A DNA stretch of 64,000 bases from Maylandia zebra. Lineage: Eukaryota > Chordata > Actinopteri > Cichliformes > Cichlidae. Made by a program: the position numbers and the translations under genes. Each line of letters starts with the position of its first letter. Position 1 is the stretch's first letter. Of the stretch, positions 1 to 19,382 are shown piece by piece. The notes beneath the pieces were generated by a model. The model worked only from the letters and a program-made list of their open reading frames with translations, was not told the origin of the DNA and ran no database searches. The stretch is from contig NC_135177.1 of assembly GCF_041146795.1 (NCBI RefSeq), positions 21,250,560-21,314,559 on the forward strand, written 5' to 3'.

Positions 1-3000
1 GTTCAGATAAAAGGGGGACACGAGGCCTGCAGAGAAATAGCAGCTTATCAAAAGTGGAACACATCCATGGGCACAAGTTCACCTCAATCTTAAACTGTTC
101 CTCTTTTCTATTAGACTCTCTCTTTATCTAAGCATTTAAATTATATTTAAAATGGCTAGAAACATAATTCCAGCTGAAGACAGTTAATTCTCTGCAGGCA
201 AAACAACTGAGATACCTTTTATCTGCTTCTTCAAGGGCTTCTCGGGCTCCAACCATCTCTGTAAGAAAGGCATTCATTAAGTATAATGGCTAACTGGGGC
301 TAAATAAAACCATTTATGTAAGCATGCCCCGTGGTTATCATCAACTAAACAGCAATCAGCATGTGCAGTACATTACAATCTCAGTTGCAATGTGCAGCAG
401 AGGAACAGTGAGCTCACTGGAGAGTGTGTGTTGGCTGTGATAGAGGCAATGGCTGTGCTGGATTCTCTGATCTGCAGACTGAAGAGCTGCCTCTCCTGCA
501 GGCGCAGGTGGTCGCATACTAGGTCCAACAGAACCACGCCTTCATCCTGCTTCTGAAAGATGGAAACAACAACAAACAGCATCACAACCAGCCAAACTTT
601 CCGGTTGCTTATCTGTACACAAAAATACACCGATCAGGCATAACATTATGACGGCTGACAGGCGAAGAGAATAACACTGATTATCTCTTCATCAGTGCAC
701 ATGTTAGTGGGTGGGATTTATTTGCGAGCAGGTAAACACGCTGTTCATGTGTTAGAAGCAGAAATAATAGCCAAACGTTGGCATTTGAGCGAGTTTGACA
801 AGGTCCAGATTGTGATGGCTGAACGACTGGTCAGAGCATCTCCAAAACTGCAGCTCTTGTTGGGTGCTCCCGGTCTGCAGTGAACCAAGGAAGGAACCAA
901 GTGGTGAACCAGCGACGGGGGTGTTGGGTGCCAAGGCTCAGTGATGGGTGTGGGGATCGAAGGCTGGCCCGGGAGGTCTGATCCAACAGACGAGCTACTG
1001 TAGCTAAAATTACCAGAAACGTTCATGGTGGTTCTGATAGAAAGGTGTCAGAATACACATAGTAATGGTGTCCATGCTGACCCCCATCCATCACTGAAGG
1101 CACCAACAATGCAAGCATCATAACTGGACCATAGAACAACATGGAAGAAGGTGGTCTGGTCTCATTAATCGTATCTTATTTTATATCACGTGGTCCGGTG
1201 TATATGCGTCACTTACCTGGTGAACTCCTGGCACCAGGATGCACTATAGGAAGAAAGCAACACCGGGGAGACAGTGTGATGCTTTGGGCAATGTTATGTT
1301 ATGTGGATGCTACTTTGACACATATTACCTACATAACCACTGCCACAGACCCATATACCCTTTCATGGAAACCGTAAATACTGATGCCTCTTTCAATAAT
1401 AATAATAATGCGCCCTGCCACAAAGCAAAAATGGTTTAGGAATGGTTTGAGGAGCACAACAACGAGTTTGAGGTGATGACTTGACCTCTAAATTCCCCAG
1501 ATCTCAAATCCAATCAAGCATCTGTGGGATGTGCTGGAAAAACTCGATCCATAGAGGCTCCACCTCACAGCTTACAGGACTTAAAGAATTTGTTGCTAAC
1601 ATCTTGGTGCTGGAAACCACAGCACACCTACAGGGAGCCTAGTGGAGTCCATGTCTCAGTAGCTCAGGGCTCTTTGTACAGCAAAAAGTGGGGCTAACAC
1701 AATATTAGGCATGCCATTGATCTTATCAGGCAAAGGCACTATTAATCATCTTGATCTATTAAGTTTTGCTTTGCAGCAAGCTCCACAAGCTTATTTCTCA
1801 CCATATTAGGCACTTCAACAAATTCTAACAATGGTTTTGGTTTAGATCCACCTTTCCTCAGAACACATCTTTGTTTTACAACACTCCCTTCTCGAGAAAA
1901 TTACTCTGTCACCCCCGGTCCAGCTGAAGCCATAACCCAGAAAGCGCTGTCTTCTTGGCTCATACACAACCCACATCTGACTTTTCTTTAGGCTACATTT
2001 CACACTGACGAACAGAATTGACTGAGGCATATGACTGCCACAGCTCAGCCACAGGTCTGCCACATATGGGCCAGATGTCAGGTGTCACACCCAGCACCTG
2101 TCATAGCCTGTGTCGCCACAGCTCATGACATTTTGAGCTCCGCAACCACAGCCCAAAATGTGTCTGCAGACTTTTTTCTTTCTTTTTTATGATGCTTTTC
2201 TTTTTTTTTACTGAACACCAACGTGACTTAGCACACCATGTGCAGACCCCTGCTGTGGAGTGTCTTGGCATGTATTAGTAAATCAGATAATGTTTATAAT
2301 GTACACATCCAGGGACTTCAGAAAGCCCATCAGCAGCACAACATTCTGTACTTTGAGCTGTTCACTGATTTATGAATCCCTCTGAGGGACAACCCTACAG
2401 CTCATCTGCATTTCCTTCTCTCTTTTTCTTCCCGCTTTCTGTTACAGGAAGCATATTCACATCACCAGAGGACCTTGTTTACTAGAAACTGCGGCAAACA
2501 AGGTGTGTTATTCTTTTGTAGCAATGCACACTATCTGGACACAAAATCCAGGTGATGATCAGTTTAAACCGCCTCTGCCTCCCTTAGAAATGCTTCAGTG
2601 AAAGTCGGCGAACCTTATCCAAACAGAAGCAGCACAGGAGCCAAATAAAGACAGTAATGGAGAGTTGGAATTGGATGCTCTTTATGACCACAGCACTCTC
2701 ACTGTTCTCCCATTGTTCACATAAAAATGCTGCACAGAGCCTGTCCTGGAAGGCAGTATCACGCCTGTCAGTGTGTATACTGCCATCAGAGGCCAATGTG
2801 ATACGCCGACAGCGTTAAAGGCTTCAAGTGTGGCGATCACTAGAAGGAGATGAGCATGCCCTTCGAACCAACGTCGCATTGTTGAGTGAGAGATGTGGAT
2901 CAATGGGAACAGGAAAGAATAGTCTGCCACTTCATCACGTGTGACGCAACAATCATTAATAGAGTGCACGGGCAGAGAGAAGTAACATGTAATCTGCTCA

Positions 3001-3132
3001 GAAAGGACATGTGTCTGTGTGTTTATGGGTGTGTTTGCGTGTGTGTGTGTGTGTCTTACGCACACTGACTCTGAAGGTCTCGATAGTGCCGTCCAGCAGC
3101 TGAACCAGGCAGAGCAGGTCCGGTTTTGGCAT
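1..3132 (-). CDS. FERM-domain protein, first four coding exons (partial, runs off the left edge)
   Basis: Exons read on the minus strand are 3132-3064, 552-418, 258-216 and 26 to beyond 1. The start ATG is at 3132 and the protein opens MPKPDLLCLVQLLDGTIETF, the first beta strands of a FERM F1 (ubiquitin-like) lobe. Exon 2 carries the usual F1 end, GVVLLDLVCDHLRLQERQLF. Exons 3-4 give RWLEPEKPLKKQIKG followed by VSPFYLN, which is how the F2 lobe begins in band 4.1, FRMD and PTPN3/4-type proteins. Splice phases agree across all three junctions, and the donors (GTGCGT, GTGAGC, GTATCT) and acceptors are acceptable. FERM proteins link membrane proteins or phosphoinositides to the cortex. Too little is visible to tell a phosphatase (PTPN) from an FRMD or 4.1 protein, so I give no symbol. 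Intron 1 (553-3063) contains a dead Tc1-like transposon. Confidence 0.75.
625..1740 (+). mobile_element. Decayed Tc1/mariner-type transposon
   Basis: The left end has a terminal motif (CCGATCAGGCATAACATTAT) known from teleost Tc1-like elements. The interior still reads as broken transposase: an NAPCHKAKMV block near 1410-1438, followed by EWFEEHNNEFEV and a SPDLxxN-like segment, with stops and frameshifts between them. The right terminal repeat is degraded (CACAATATTAGGC near 1699-1711). The copy cannot encode a functional enzyme. It lies in intron 1 of the FERM gene. Confidence 0.75.
1745..3060. other. Noncoding intron sequence, no gene seen
   Basis: This is the remainder of FERM intron 1. 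The segment near 2040-2160 resembles a dispersed repeat with CACATATGGGCCAGATG, and a related CCCACATATGGCCCACATG sequence occurs near 39980. A short GT run ends at about 3054. I see no supported exon on either strand. Confidence 0.5.
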
Positions 3133-4489
3133 GTCTGTTACCAGGGTAACTCTGCCTCCCTCTCAAGACAAACGCCCTGCCCTCAGCCTGTCACCGAGAG
3201 GGGACCTGGAAACACACAATCACACACAACCACACAAAAGTGTCAGAGGTTTCCAGCCTGTTGTCTTGCACAGAAAGCACCTCCCTTCTGGATGACACTG
3301 TGTGGTGAGTAATATATGTGCCTGATGGAGCATCAGACTGCAGTGAGTAATGCACTGTGAATGTGAAGGAGTGACTGTAAGTGTATGTGTGCATGGTTTG
3401 TGTAATCCCTTATTATTTGGCCTGGGTTTGAACATGTCCCTTCCCTCTCCCTGCTGCTCTCTCTCTCTCTCTGCATCTCCCCGCCTTTCACAGGCAGCTG
3501 AATGATAAGAATGTTAAACATTTTCAGAGTTGAACACGCCCCATCGACAGTGCTACACTGATCCCAGACCAACCAGAGAAGGAATGCATGAACACAAAAA
3601 CATGCACTACAAATGCACACATGCATGCATCCATGTATTCATACATGTCTGTGTGCACGCACGCTCAAAGGTAAAAACAACTCTGACACTGCGTTCCATG
3701 TGCAAGCATTGCATGTGTATGTACATACTTACATGTGTGCAGTCCTCAATTTCCAGGTGAACCGATTACTGGATCTGGCAGGCCTGTTTCTGAAAGAACA
3801 CACAATGTCTGAGTTAATGTTTGAACACAGTGACACACTCTGAATATATTAGAGCAGAGCTGATGTCAATCAGATGACTGGTTTTCCATAACAACCCGCT
3901 CACAGGCAGACCTCTGATGAATTAACAAGTAAATGTTAGATTTAAAGGCAAATTCATCATCATGTGGCGACTGTGGCTTCACTGCGTCCTTTGCATCTTG
4001 TACCTATTACTCATATGTTGTGGCTCAATCGTACCAACGAGGGAACTGGGGAAGAATTAGCCTATTTTATTGTGGTAATAAGGCATACTTATGCTATAAC
4101 GTTACCAGCACACAAGTTACAAACGTGTACTGTGGATAAACTTAGACGATAAAGTTCAAACAACCCGGTTTGTGCTGCTTTACCTGATAAATCACTAACA
4201 AACAGGGCCTGTCTCAGTGTATTAGGCCCGCATTTCTGAGCTCCGTCTGTCTCAGCCTGTCGATAATAAACTCTGTCGTGACCTCGCTGTACTTTGTACC
4301 ACAGCGCGAACAAGGAACCTGTTGACAGCCTAAAGTTTCTCTGCTGCTACACCCAACAGGAGGAACGCACAGTACTGGCAAACTTTCCTCCAACCACCGC
4401 AGTCCTCGCTAAAGCCCGGCCAAGTTCGTGTTTTCTGGGAAGAGAAAGGTTTAAAGGACATTAAAAAAGGCTTTACTACCTCAGTGGTG

Positions 4490-4710
4490 CCGCTTCAGAG
4501 ACGGGTCATATCCCTCCGGAGTGTGCGCGGAGAAAACCTCGGAACGGGGCCTGTCGGAGGAGCCAGGTAAAGTAGGTAAATATCCGGGACAAGTTTCTCA
4601 TCCCTGCCTGCGCTGACTCCGCGCGGCCCCGCCCCTTTCTGCGCGCCCACGCTGGGAGGCGCGCAGGAAAAGCAGAGGAAGTCTGGAGCATAGACTGTAT
4701 ATAAAGACAG
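4490..4710 (-). promoter_or_regulatory. GC-rich, CpG-containing probable promoter / 5' UTR of the FERM gene
   Basis: This stretch is much richer in G+C and CpG than its AT-rich surroundings. It includes a GC-box-like core (CGGCCCCGCCCCTTTC) near 4623-4638. It lies about 1.4 kb upstream of the first FERM coding exon in the right orientation. The transcription start and any noncoding first exon are inferred, not seen. Confidence 0.4.
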
Positions 4711-4739
4711 CCTGTAAGAACAAGGCCCTGCATTAACAA

Positions 4740-6338
4740 GCTTGCAGTTTTATGTATGCTTGTGCTTCAGTAACAATAAAGCTTATCTTACTTTATCTTT
4801 TTAACCCCTCAAAGCCTGAATCATGAAATAATTGCCTTGAAAAATCTTTTAACAATCAAAATAAAATTAATTCGATATTAATTAAAAGCAGAACAACAAA
4901 CGTTATCGCAAAATTTTAAAGTGACATGAAAATAAAATACACGATGAAATGTTTTAAGTTTGCACTTTACTCTACTCAAAGATTACATTTTTTACAATTT
5001 ACCTTTTTTGTGATTATTAAAGGTGACTGTGTCTTATTTTTATAATGATAATAATAATAATAAGATAATAATATATTCGTCTCATTAAGTCTGAGATCTC
5101 TCTTTCAAACCAGACACAAAAACTAAAAATATATACGCAAATTAAGACAGACAGCCACCTAATAAAATAACGCATTATACATAATCACATATTATATGTT
5201 TAGAAGTGTTATTCTTCCCATTTATTTATCCAGGACTCAATATTAGCTTTAATAGTTTTAATCTTTAATTTATTTCGTTTGTGACAGGTGCACCACTGAG
5301 GGTAATTCAGAGTATGTGAAGTTTAAGATCATGTTGGCATGAAATATTCATGAATATTCTCAGAATATTCATGAAATATTCTGAGAATATTCTGTATTAA
5401 AGCTCAATGAAGTGCTCTAGTTTCAAAACAGGAGAAGCACTGCAGCAATGTGCAAACACATATATCGTTTTTTCTGACAGCAGACTGATGATTTCATAAA
5501 GCTGTTCGCTCAGGAAAAGGAAAAGGTGTTTTTTGTCCAACTTTAGGATTACAAAAACAAGAAAAGCCTCCAAGGTTCTTCATCAGACTTTATATGCTTC
5601 AAGAAATGTTCTGGCTTGATGTCACCATCTACAGGACACTTGAAGTACTGCGGCTCTCTCCTCCATGTCCTCTCATAGTAATACATAATAACAAAAATAC
5701 ACTTCCAATAGCTGATACTGACCAAATCCGAGAGACATGTAAAAACAAAACTGTCTTTAACTGTCATAGTGTTTGATGGTAATGATATGCAAGTGTAAAA
5801 TATTTGAAATTCCCACTTCAGACAGAGATTTAAAAAGTAATGATGGCACACAGTGTGAAAACCTGTCTTAAAATGTTCCAGCATAGTGATTTTAATTGTT
5901 CTTTGTACTGTATGTAAGCTGAAACAGGCAGAGATGAGATGCGTGTCAACCAGGTGCTTGTTCACCAGCAGTGAGTATTACACAAATCAAAGCAATAACA
6001 CTGCTGACCACAAGCGGCATGCTGTTTCAGTAACACCCTCTGATGTTAGCTGACAGCCCTTTGCTACTAGATGACTCATAGTTGGATGAGGCAGCCTTGT
6101 CAACGAAACTAATGAATTAAATATGTTTGATACATGTTTCATCACCTCTTTTATTACACTTCATGACTTAAACACCACAACACTCACTGACTTCTACCTA
6201 AACTCAAGTTATTATTACTATATACTGGCACAACTAAGCTTGCCATGTTATTGTATACCATATGTTCTTTCTCAGGGCAGACTTCCACCAATAGCGCCTC
6301 ATACAATATTCAGTATCAGTGTGATTATACAGTATACA

Positions 6339-6404
<66 letters not shown>

Positions 6405-6500
6405 TTACAGTATCTGTAGATTACTAATGTAGAGCAGAGCTTAATAAGTCAACATTAACGAACTCATGCAGGTGGTCTCACGCATGGGCATGAATGTTAT
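4740..6500. other. AT-rich intergenic DNA with no supported gene
   Basis: Open frames here (for example 5549-5965 minus, 138 codons) lack recognisable domains and flanking exon signals. A short palindromic cluster of ATTCATGAATATTC / GAATATTCATG type sits at 5341-5393. A (TA)n-(TG)n microsatellite lies near 6339-6404. Confidence 0.5.
6339..6404. repeat. Compound (TA)n-(TG)n microsatellite
   Basis: About 50 bases of alternating TA pass directly into about 16 bases of TG. Apparent ORFs across it (YIYIYI...VCVCV) are artefacts of the repeat. Confidence 0.95.
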
Positions 6501-6509
6501 TTGTTTGTT

Positions 6510-8194
6510 TTCCAGGGTGGAATGATTGTACGATATCTTTAATTATGTTAAAAAATAAAAATGTTTCAGTTAATTTCGGATTTTCTGTAATCCACACATG
6601 TCAAAAGATATATACACAGGCTGTAATACATACACAGACTCAAATCTTTTTATAAGCGGTGCTGAATGTTCTACAATATCTTTTAAGCTGATGAGCCCAT
6701 GACCTATTAACTTCTCATTAGTTATTGACATGATTGACTACAACAGTTAGTTTGTATTTGCCAACATAAAAAAGGATTTGTTTGACAGCCATCGCTAGAA
6801 TACTCTGAACAATGTGAAACTTCAAGGATCTTGGCAAAGATCTAAGAAGGAGAATTATGGATTTACACAAGTTATGAAGGTCTCTTGGAGCCATTTCTAA
6901 ACATCTACACATTCCAGGATCATCAGTGTAACTACAGGCGTCCAACAAAGAATGGCCACGCTTCATACTGATGTCTTCATAAGTTTATTTCTCTCTCTGT
7001 TATTCTTTTCAGCCACCGTGAAGACGTGTGCGCCTCTTGGACCACATGCAGAATAACATTAATGTTGTGGCTGTAGCCGCATCTGTAGCTCTGTATCCAT
7101 GCTAGTTCTGACCCACAATGCCATGGTTGTGCTCTCAGCCAAACTCTGGCCATGTGACCATTACAAACACCTCCTCATACAAACTTTACAGCACTTTACA
7201 TCTTTAACAAACCCTTATTTTGTAACCTCATATTATAGACAAGTAATTTAATAAATGCTACACTTTTATTATCTCATTTAATAAATTTTAACCCTTTCCA
7301 ACAAATAAATGAATTAAATTAAACATGAATCTATTACAGAAACATATAAAACCAACACCTTTATTGTAACTGTCTCAGGGACAGTTACAATCAGTTCAAA
7401 TAATTGTTATTTTGATGTGTCAAGCGTCACTGTCCAAAGTGAAGAGAGTTTTACACCACCATGGACTGAGAGGATGTCAACCAAAATACAAGCCAAATTC
7501 CAAGCTCCAAATTTTAAACCTTCAAGCTTGACTGAAATGTTCAGCTTCCTGCATAGACCATCCATCCAAATGCCTTCTGAAGGAAAGTATAACGGTCAGA
7601 CCAGATAAAGCTTGAGCTGTCTGATCATAATACCTTGAGGCATGTTTGGAGAGGTAAAGGTGAGGCTTTCAAACCTATGAGCGCTGTACCAGCTGTCAAG
7701 CATGGTGGTGGTAGCACCATGATCAGGGGCTGTTTTGCTGTCAGTGATACTGGTGCACTGCACAAAGCGGTTGGAATAATAAAGAAGGAGCATTGCCTTC
7801 AAATTATTCAGCTTCACCTTAAATCAATAGATAGATTGTTGAAACTTGGACAGTTAAAGGACAATGATCCCAAACACACATCAATACTGGTTTTGGAATC
7901 GATAAAAACGGGCTAACTTTAAGCTTTTGAAATGGCCTTCCCAAAGTCCCGACTTCAACCTTATTGAAAATTTGTGGATCGTTTAAAAGCTGGGTTTGTG
8001 CCAGGAAATGAACTCAATGAACCAATTCTGCCAAGAAGAGTGGTCAAACAATGGGGGTATATGTATATATCTGACCCTGTGTGAATAATTTGAACCTTTG
8101 TGAATTTGGGAAAATCCAAAATAAATCCAGACTTATGGGCCCAACTTTTGCTTCTTGTAAGTTATTAAAGCTTTGCAATCATTCCACCCTGGAA
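6510..8194 (+). mobile_element. Inactive Tc1-like transposon with intact short terminal inverted repeats
   Basis: The ends carry a perfect 19-bp inverted repeat, TTCCAGGGTGGAATGATTG at 6510-6528 and its reverse complement at 8176-8194. Inside, remnants of a Tc1 transposase are readable: VKRVLHHHGLRG-like sequence near 7430-7470, GGGSTMIRGCF near 7700-7735, and DNDPKHTS near 7861-7884, the second catalytic-Asp block. Stops and frameshifts interrupt the gene. The total length of about 1.7 kb fits a full-length but dead Tc1 element. Confidence 0.8.
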
Positions 8195-8353
8195 GAAGAG
8201 CTATTATGGTCCCTCTGCGTTAGGTTCTTGGTTTTGAGTTTTTTTATTTTCTTTTCGGTTTTGCAAAGTTATTGAAGTTCATTTTCTCTATTATTTTATA
8301 GTTTGTTATAGTGTTATTTTGTATTTCCTTGTGCCTAAGTTTTGTTATGTCCT

Positions 8354-8668
8354 CATGTAAATGGTAAATGGCCTGTATTTGTATAGCGCCTTACTAGTCC
8401 CTAAGGACCCCAAGGCGCTTTACACATCCAGTCATCCACCCATTCACACACACAGGTGATGGCAAGCTACATTGTAGCCACAGCCACCCTGGGACGCACT
8501 GACAGAGGTGAGGCTACTGGACACTGCCACCACCAGGCCCTCTGACCACCACCAGTAGGCAACAGTCTTGCCAAAGGACACAATGACCGAGACTGTCCAA
8601 GCCTGGGCTCGAACCGGCAACCTTCAGATTACAAGGCGAACGCCCAACTCTTGAGCCACGATCACCCC
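8354..8668 (+). repeat. Dispersed teleost repeat, copy 1
   Basis: It begins TAAATGGTAAATGGCCTGTA and ends GAGCCACGATC. A second, very similar copy in the same orientation lies at 53645-53976, including the GGCAAGCTAC and AACCGGCAACCTTC blocks. The short ORFs in it are not genes. Confidence 0.85.
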
Positions 8669-8699
8669 ATGTTTAGTATAGGTTCCTTATCTTTTAGCC

Positions 8700-10480
8700 T
8701 CATGTTCTTAGTTTAGTTATAGAGGACTCTGGGTTTATTAGTTCCTGTTAGCATTCCTGTTCTGTTCCTTCAATCTCATCGTTGTGTTAGTTATTTTTGT
8801 CTTCCTTATTCCTATGTTTATTTGTGTAAAGTTAATCCCATTTCCCCATTCAGTTGTCTTCCCTCCTGTTTTATTTTGGTAAGCGCTGCTCTGTGTTTGT
8901 GTTTTTTTACTTCCCTGTCTCATTTGGTTAGCTGCCTGGAGCTGTGTTCCCTACCTGCTCCCACTTCCCTCATTACCTTTTGTATAAATTAACCCAGTCT
9001 CTCCTTTTCTTTTCTCAAGGTTCAAAGAAATCATTAAGAGACCAGAGTTGTTATGACATTCATACCACAATGACTGGATGTAAATTTCTAACTGTAACTG
9101 TATGTATATTCATTGTAAATTTATATTTACATTGTGTCCACTTTTGGTACATTTGTCATACAGCATGTGGCAAGCTGACTTAACCTAAAATTAACAGATG
9201 TTCAGTGTTGTACTAAAGAGCAAATGCCAAGGAGAAAACCAAGGGAAAATGTACTCAAATACACTTTAGGAAACACAACTTACTCCCACAACTTATTCCC
9301 AAGTTACAGGCATATGCCTGTTTTAACTTGTTATCTGGTTTCATGATCACCTGGCTTCACGGTTCCATTGCTTCACAGAGACCCTCCTCTGTTCAGTTGG
9401 GCAGGCTGATCTGGAGTCTGTGCTGTGGGCTTACGCACTTTTAGGACTGCTTTTGGAGTGCTGAGATGTGTGACCTGCGTTCAGTGTGACCTGGAAAGGT
9501 AAAACCAGCTCTGATCAGTTCCGATGCCGTCAGAGTGATGGGACAAGAGGTTTCAGACTGAGGGCAGTCCATCAGACCAGCATAGACTGGTTCACTTTGG
9601 GGTGACAGGGTTTCTAGCTTTCCCCTTCCTCCCCCCACCCCACAGGAAATCTCCCCCTGTTGCTATCCCAGGATCAACTTTCTGTAACAGCAATCAAGAC
9701 ACCCTGTACCAGCTCTACTCCGAACCCCACGGCTCCAAATTTAGACACTGGAGACAGAGGGACAAACTCGAAGTTATTTCAGTATCTGAACTTCATGTCC
9801 CATTTAATTCACACCCTCTTATTCTCATTGCTGACACGACTCTTTTGATCTTTTCCATCTGGTAACTGTACACTGCGGGATTTATTAAATCATCTCACAA
9901 GTACTACAGTGTAGCATACCATGTAAAGATTTCTCACTTTTAAATTTCTTCTATCATCTCTTTCTAATCTCTCTGCCTCTTCCATAAGAATTTGTTTACC
10001 ACAACCTGTGCCAGACCCACCTGGTTGCTATTTCCATTCATTATATAATTTCGTGTTCATATCAATTTAGATTATGTAATTCAGACAGGAAGATTTGAAT
10101 TTCACACAGCCTCAGTATGTAAATCATATCTGGAACAAGCAGCTACTATGAATGTGAAATGGGTTTGATCAGATATCACAAGCATAAAACTCTTTAACGA
10201 CATAGCAGGCCTTGCCAGTTTTTTCAGACATCAAGCAGCCACGAGACAGAATGACCGACTTGCCATGTGTTGGAAAGCTGCCATGATACTGGGGTATAGT
10301 TTCCCTGAGCTACTATATGTTGAAAAGGAAACCGAGGGCAACTATTCCGCTCTCATAAAAAATTATGTCTCTGAGTAAAAGCCCTTCTGGAGTAACATGA
10401 ACCAGTTTGTTCACAGTTTAACTGCCATTATTTATCCTATTCTAAATACAGTATCAACACTGTTGCAGTACTAGTGTTGT
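8700..10480. other. Intergenic DNA with no supported gene
   Basis: Both strands were scanned for exon-like blocks. None had a recognisable protein motif together with splice signals. Confidence 0.45.
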
Positions 10481-10689
10481 CACCCACTCTATGACATGCT
10501 GGTGGTTTCTAAATGTTGGTGGCTGGAATTTCTTAGGAAGCTTCCATACAGCAGTAAATGGGATCATAAAAAAATGTTACAAGTTACTAAAAAGTTCCCT
10601 TGACATCACCACATGGGCCCTGCAGGGTCAGCCTGAGAGCGCACGATTCCCCTGTGCTGCATTCAAGTGCCAGGAGCTTATTTTGACAG

Positions 10690-11145
10690 CATGTTATGTG
10701 GACAAAAATACTGGGCCACCGACATATTACACTTAGAGCTTCTTGTGAGAGAATTTTCAAGATTTTGGAGTATGTTTGGAGGAATTTTTGGACGTTCATT
10801 ATTCAGAGGAGCATTTGTGAGGTCAGATGCTGATGTTGGTCCTGGACCACATTCTCCTCTTTGGATCATGTTAAAGGTATTCATTTGGGTTGAGGTCACA
10901 GCCTGTGTGGGCGAATAATATTCTTCAAGACCAGACTCATCCACTCATTTATGGAGCACCCGGGTACAGTCGTGCTGGAAGGGAAAAAACCTTCTCCCCA
11001 AACTGTTCCCACCAAGTTGGAGGCAGAGGATTGTTCACGTTCAAGATTTCCCTTCAGCAGATACTCACCCCCAGAAAAACAATCCCACAGCATTATTTAA
11101 TCCAGCGATTAAGAGGCATGACCCAATACTTTTGTACATCAGCAG
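10690..11145. mobile_element. Short non-autonomous DNA transposon (MITE-like), degraded
   Basis: The ends are imperfect inverted repeats: GGACAAAAATACTGGGCCA at about 10700 and ACCCAATACTTTTGTACAT at about 11120-11138. The interior has the GTTCCCACCAAGTTGGAGGC and CCCAGAAAAACAATCCCAC blocks of a common teleost element. It has no coding capacity. Confidence 0.6.
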
Positions 11146-11149
11146 TATT

Positions 11150-12070
11150 AATATGTAATGTAACACCAGCTGACATATGTGGATATTAACAACTCAGTAA
11201 AGGGTTTACATTTAATTTTTAGCCATTAAAAAAGTCCATTCTTGATATCAACAATTAACTTCTTGTTAGTGAAAAATACCCATTCGAGGCATCAGTAACT
11301 TCATTCAAAATAAAGCTATAATTCCATGTTGGCTAATTTGTGGTAAGTTAACTGCATTTGGGACTATTAGCTACATGTAAAGCACTGCTTACTTTATAGT
11401 CAGAGTTTGTCTTTCGCTTTGTTTGTTAGACATAATGGTGACACGTCTGAAATGGGGTTGTTGATCTGAAATGGAAAATCTCCTTTAAACATTATGAAAA
11501 ACAGTTATAGACCTCTGTAATTTTTGTTTTTACTAGTAAAAGTTAAGAATTTATTGACTATTAATAGATAATAAAGAAAACTGTAGTTTAGTTTTTGGTT
11601 TACTGGAATTCTAATGTTAAAAAAATGATTTACAAATGACTTACAGATATATTTTCCACTGGTGACTTCTAACAAGTCAGCAGACCGTTTAAACGTTAAA
11701 AGGCTTTGGTGTACGCTTATGCAATCTAATGCAGGAACGAGAGTCCCAGATGCTGCCGAGGAAAAATGAAACATACTGCTGGCCAGTGGCTTGTCGTAAC
11801 TTACGGTTGTCCACGCGTAATATAATTTGGATATCTCCGAGGGCACTTGAACGCAGCTTCACTGGTATTCAGCGTCTCCCCTGCGTCACCGGTCCTTAAA
11901 CTGAACGGCAGGTCAGGGGCGACGTGAGACAAGTAGGGCACCTCAGAGAAGGACAGTCCACCCGTGTGCCTTCAGCAGCAGCTACCTGCGCTCTGCTCCT
12001 CAGATATTTTCTTTTTTAATTTTCATTTTTCAAGTTAAACCAGCTGGTCGTTTTTTCTTTTCTTTTCCAG
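11150..12070 (+). other. sgk2: Upstream region of the SGK gene (5' UTR/promoter not resolved)
   Basis: A moderately CpG-containing patch at about 11860-12000 precedes the first coding exon. A pyrimidine-rich acceptor (TTTTCTTTTCTTTTCCAG) at 12053-12070 shows that at least one noncoding exon lies further upstream. I could not place its donor or a TATA element with confidence. Confidence 0.4.
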
Positions 12071-18673
<6,603 letters not shown>

Positions 18674-19300
18674 CAACACCGAATCCTCCGGGGGCGCGGT
18701 TGTTCAGTTGTTTCTTTTTTACATCATTAATTTTTAAGTGGGTGTCTATTTTTAAGAACTTGAGCAAAAAGATTTTTATGCTAACAGTGCAACATACTGT
18801 ATGTTTCATTGGATGTTTTGTTTGTTTGTTTTGTGTTTTTGGCTATTGATGTTAATTCAATATGTGGTCGTGATGATGGAATGGGCTGGTCACTATTTCA
18901 TCCTCGCTGCTTTAATGCATTATATGAAGCACTCAACAGTTTGGAGTAGATTTATTTTTCAACACTTTGCATTTACAGGATATTAAAATATACAATGTGT
19001 ACTGCAAAATTCTCATTCTAACATTACATTCACAGCTTACAAGTGCACTCAAAATACTTCACTGGCTGCTTTATTGCTGCATAGTGACAGAGCAAAATAC
19101 AGAAAGCATCTCCATGCGGTGTTTAGATAAAAACAACAACAGGATGCCAGCCTATTGGCAACACTAAAACACAAATTGGACCCCAGCTCCGACTTCACGT
19201 GTGGTGTTTTGGTGTCTAATTTTAGTGATGAACAGAAAAAGCCCATCACTGTGGAGAAGCTAATGGATGTCTTCCCCTCAAAAAAAAAAGAGAAAAAAGG
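18674..19300 (+). other. sgk2: Probable 3' UTR and downstream flank of sgk2
   Basis: The region follows the TAA at 18671-18673. It is AT-rich and has no supported ORF. A variant poly(A) signal (ATTAAA, about 18981) is the best candidate; no AATAAA is present nearby. Confidence 0.4.
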
Positions 19301-19382
19301 AGAGCATCTGTTCTGATCCTTTCTACCTCACTTCACAAGACTGTGGAACAGTTTGGACACAGGGAGGGTGGCTTTCAGTCTG

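Noticed and set aside
5549..5965. 138-codon minus frame
   Set aside because: No domain, no splice context, AT-rich composition; probably a chance open frame.
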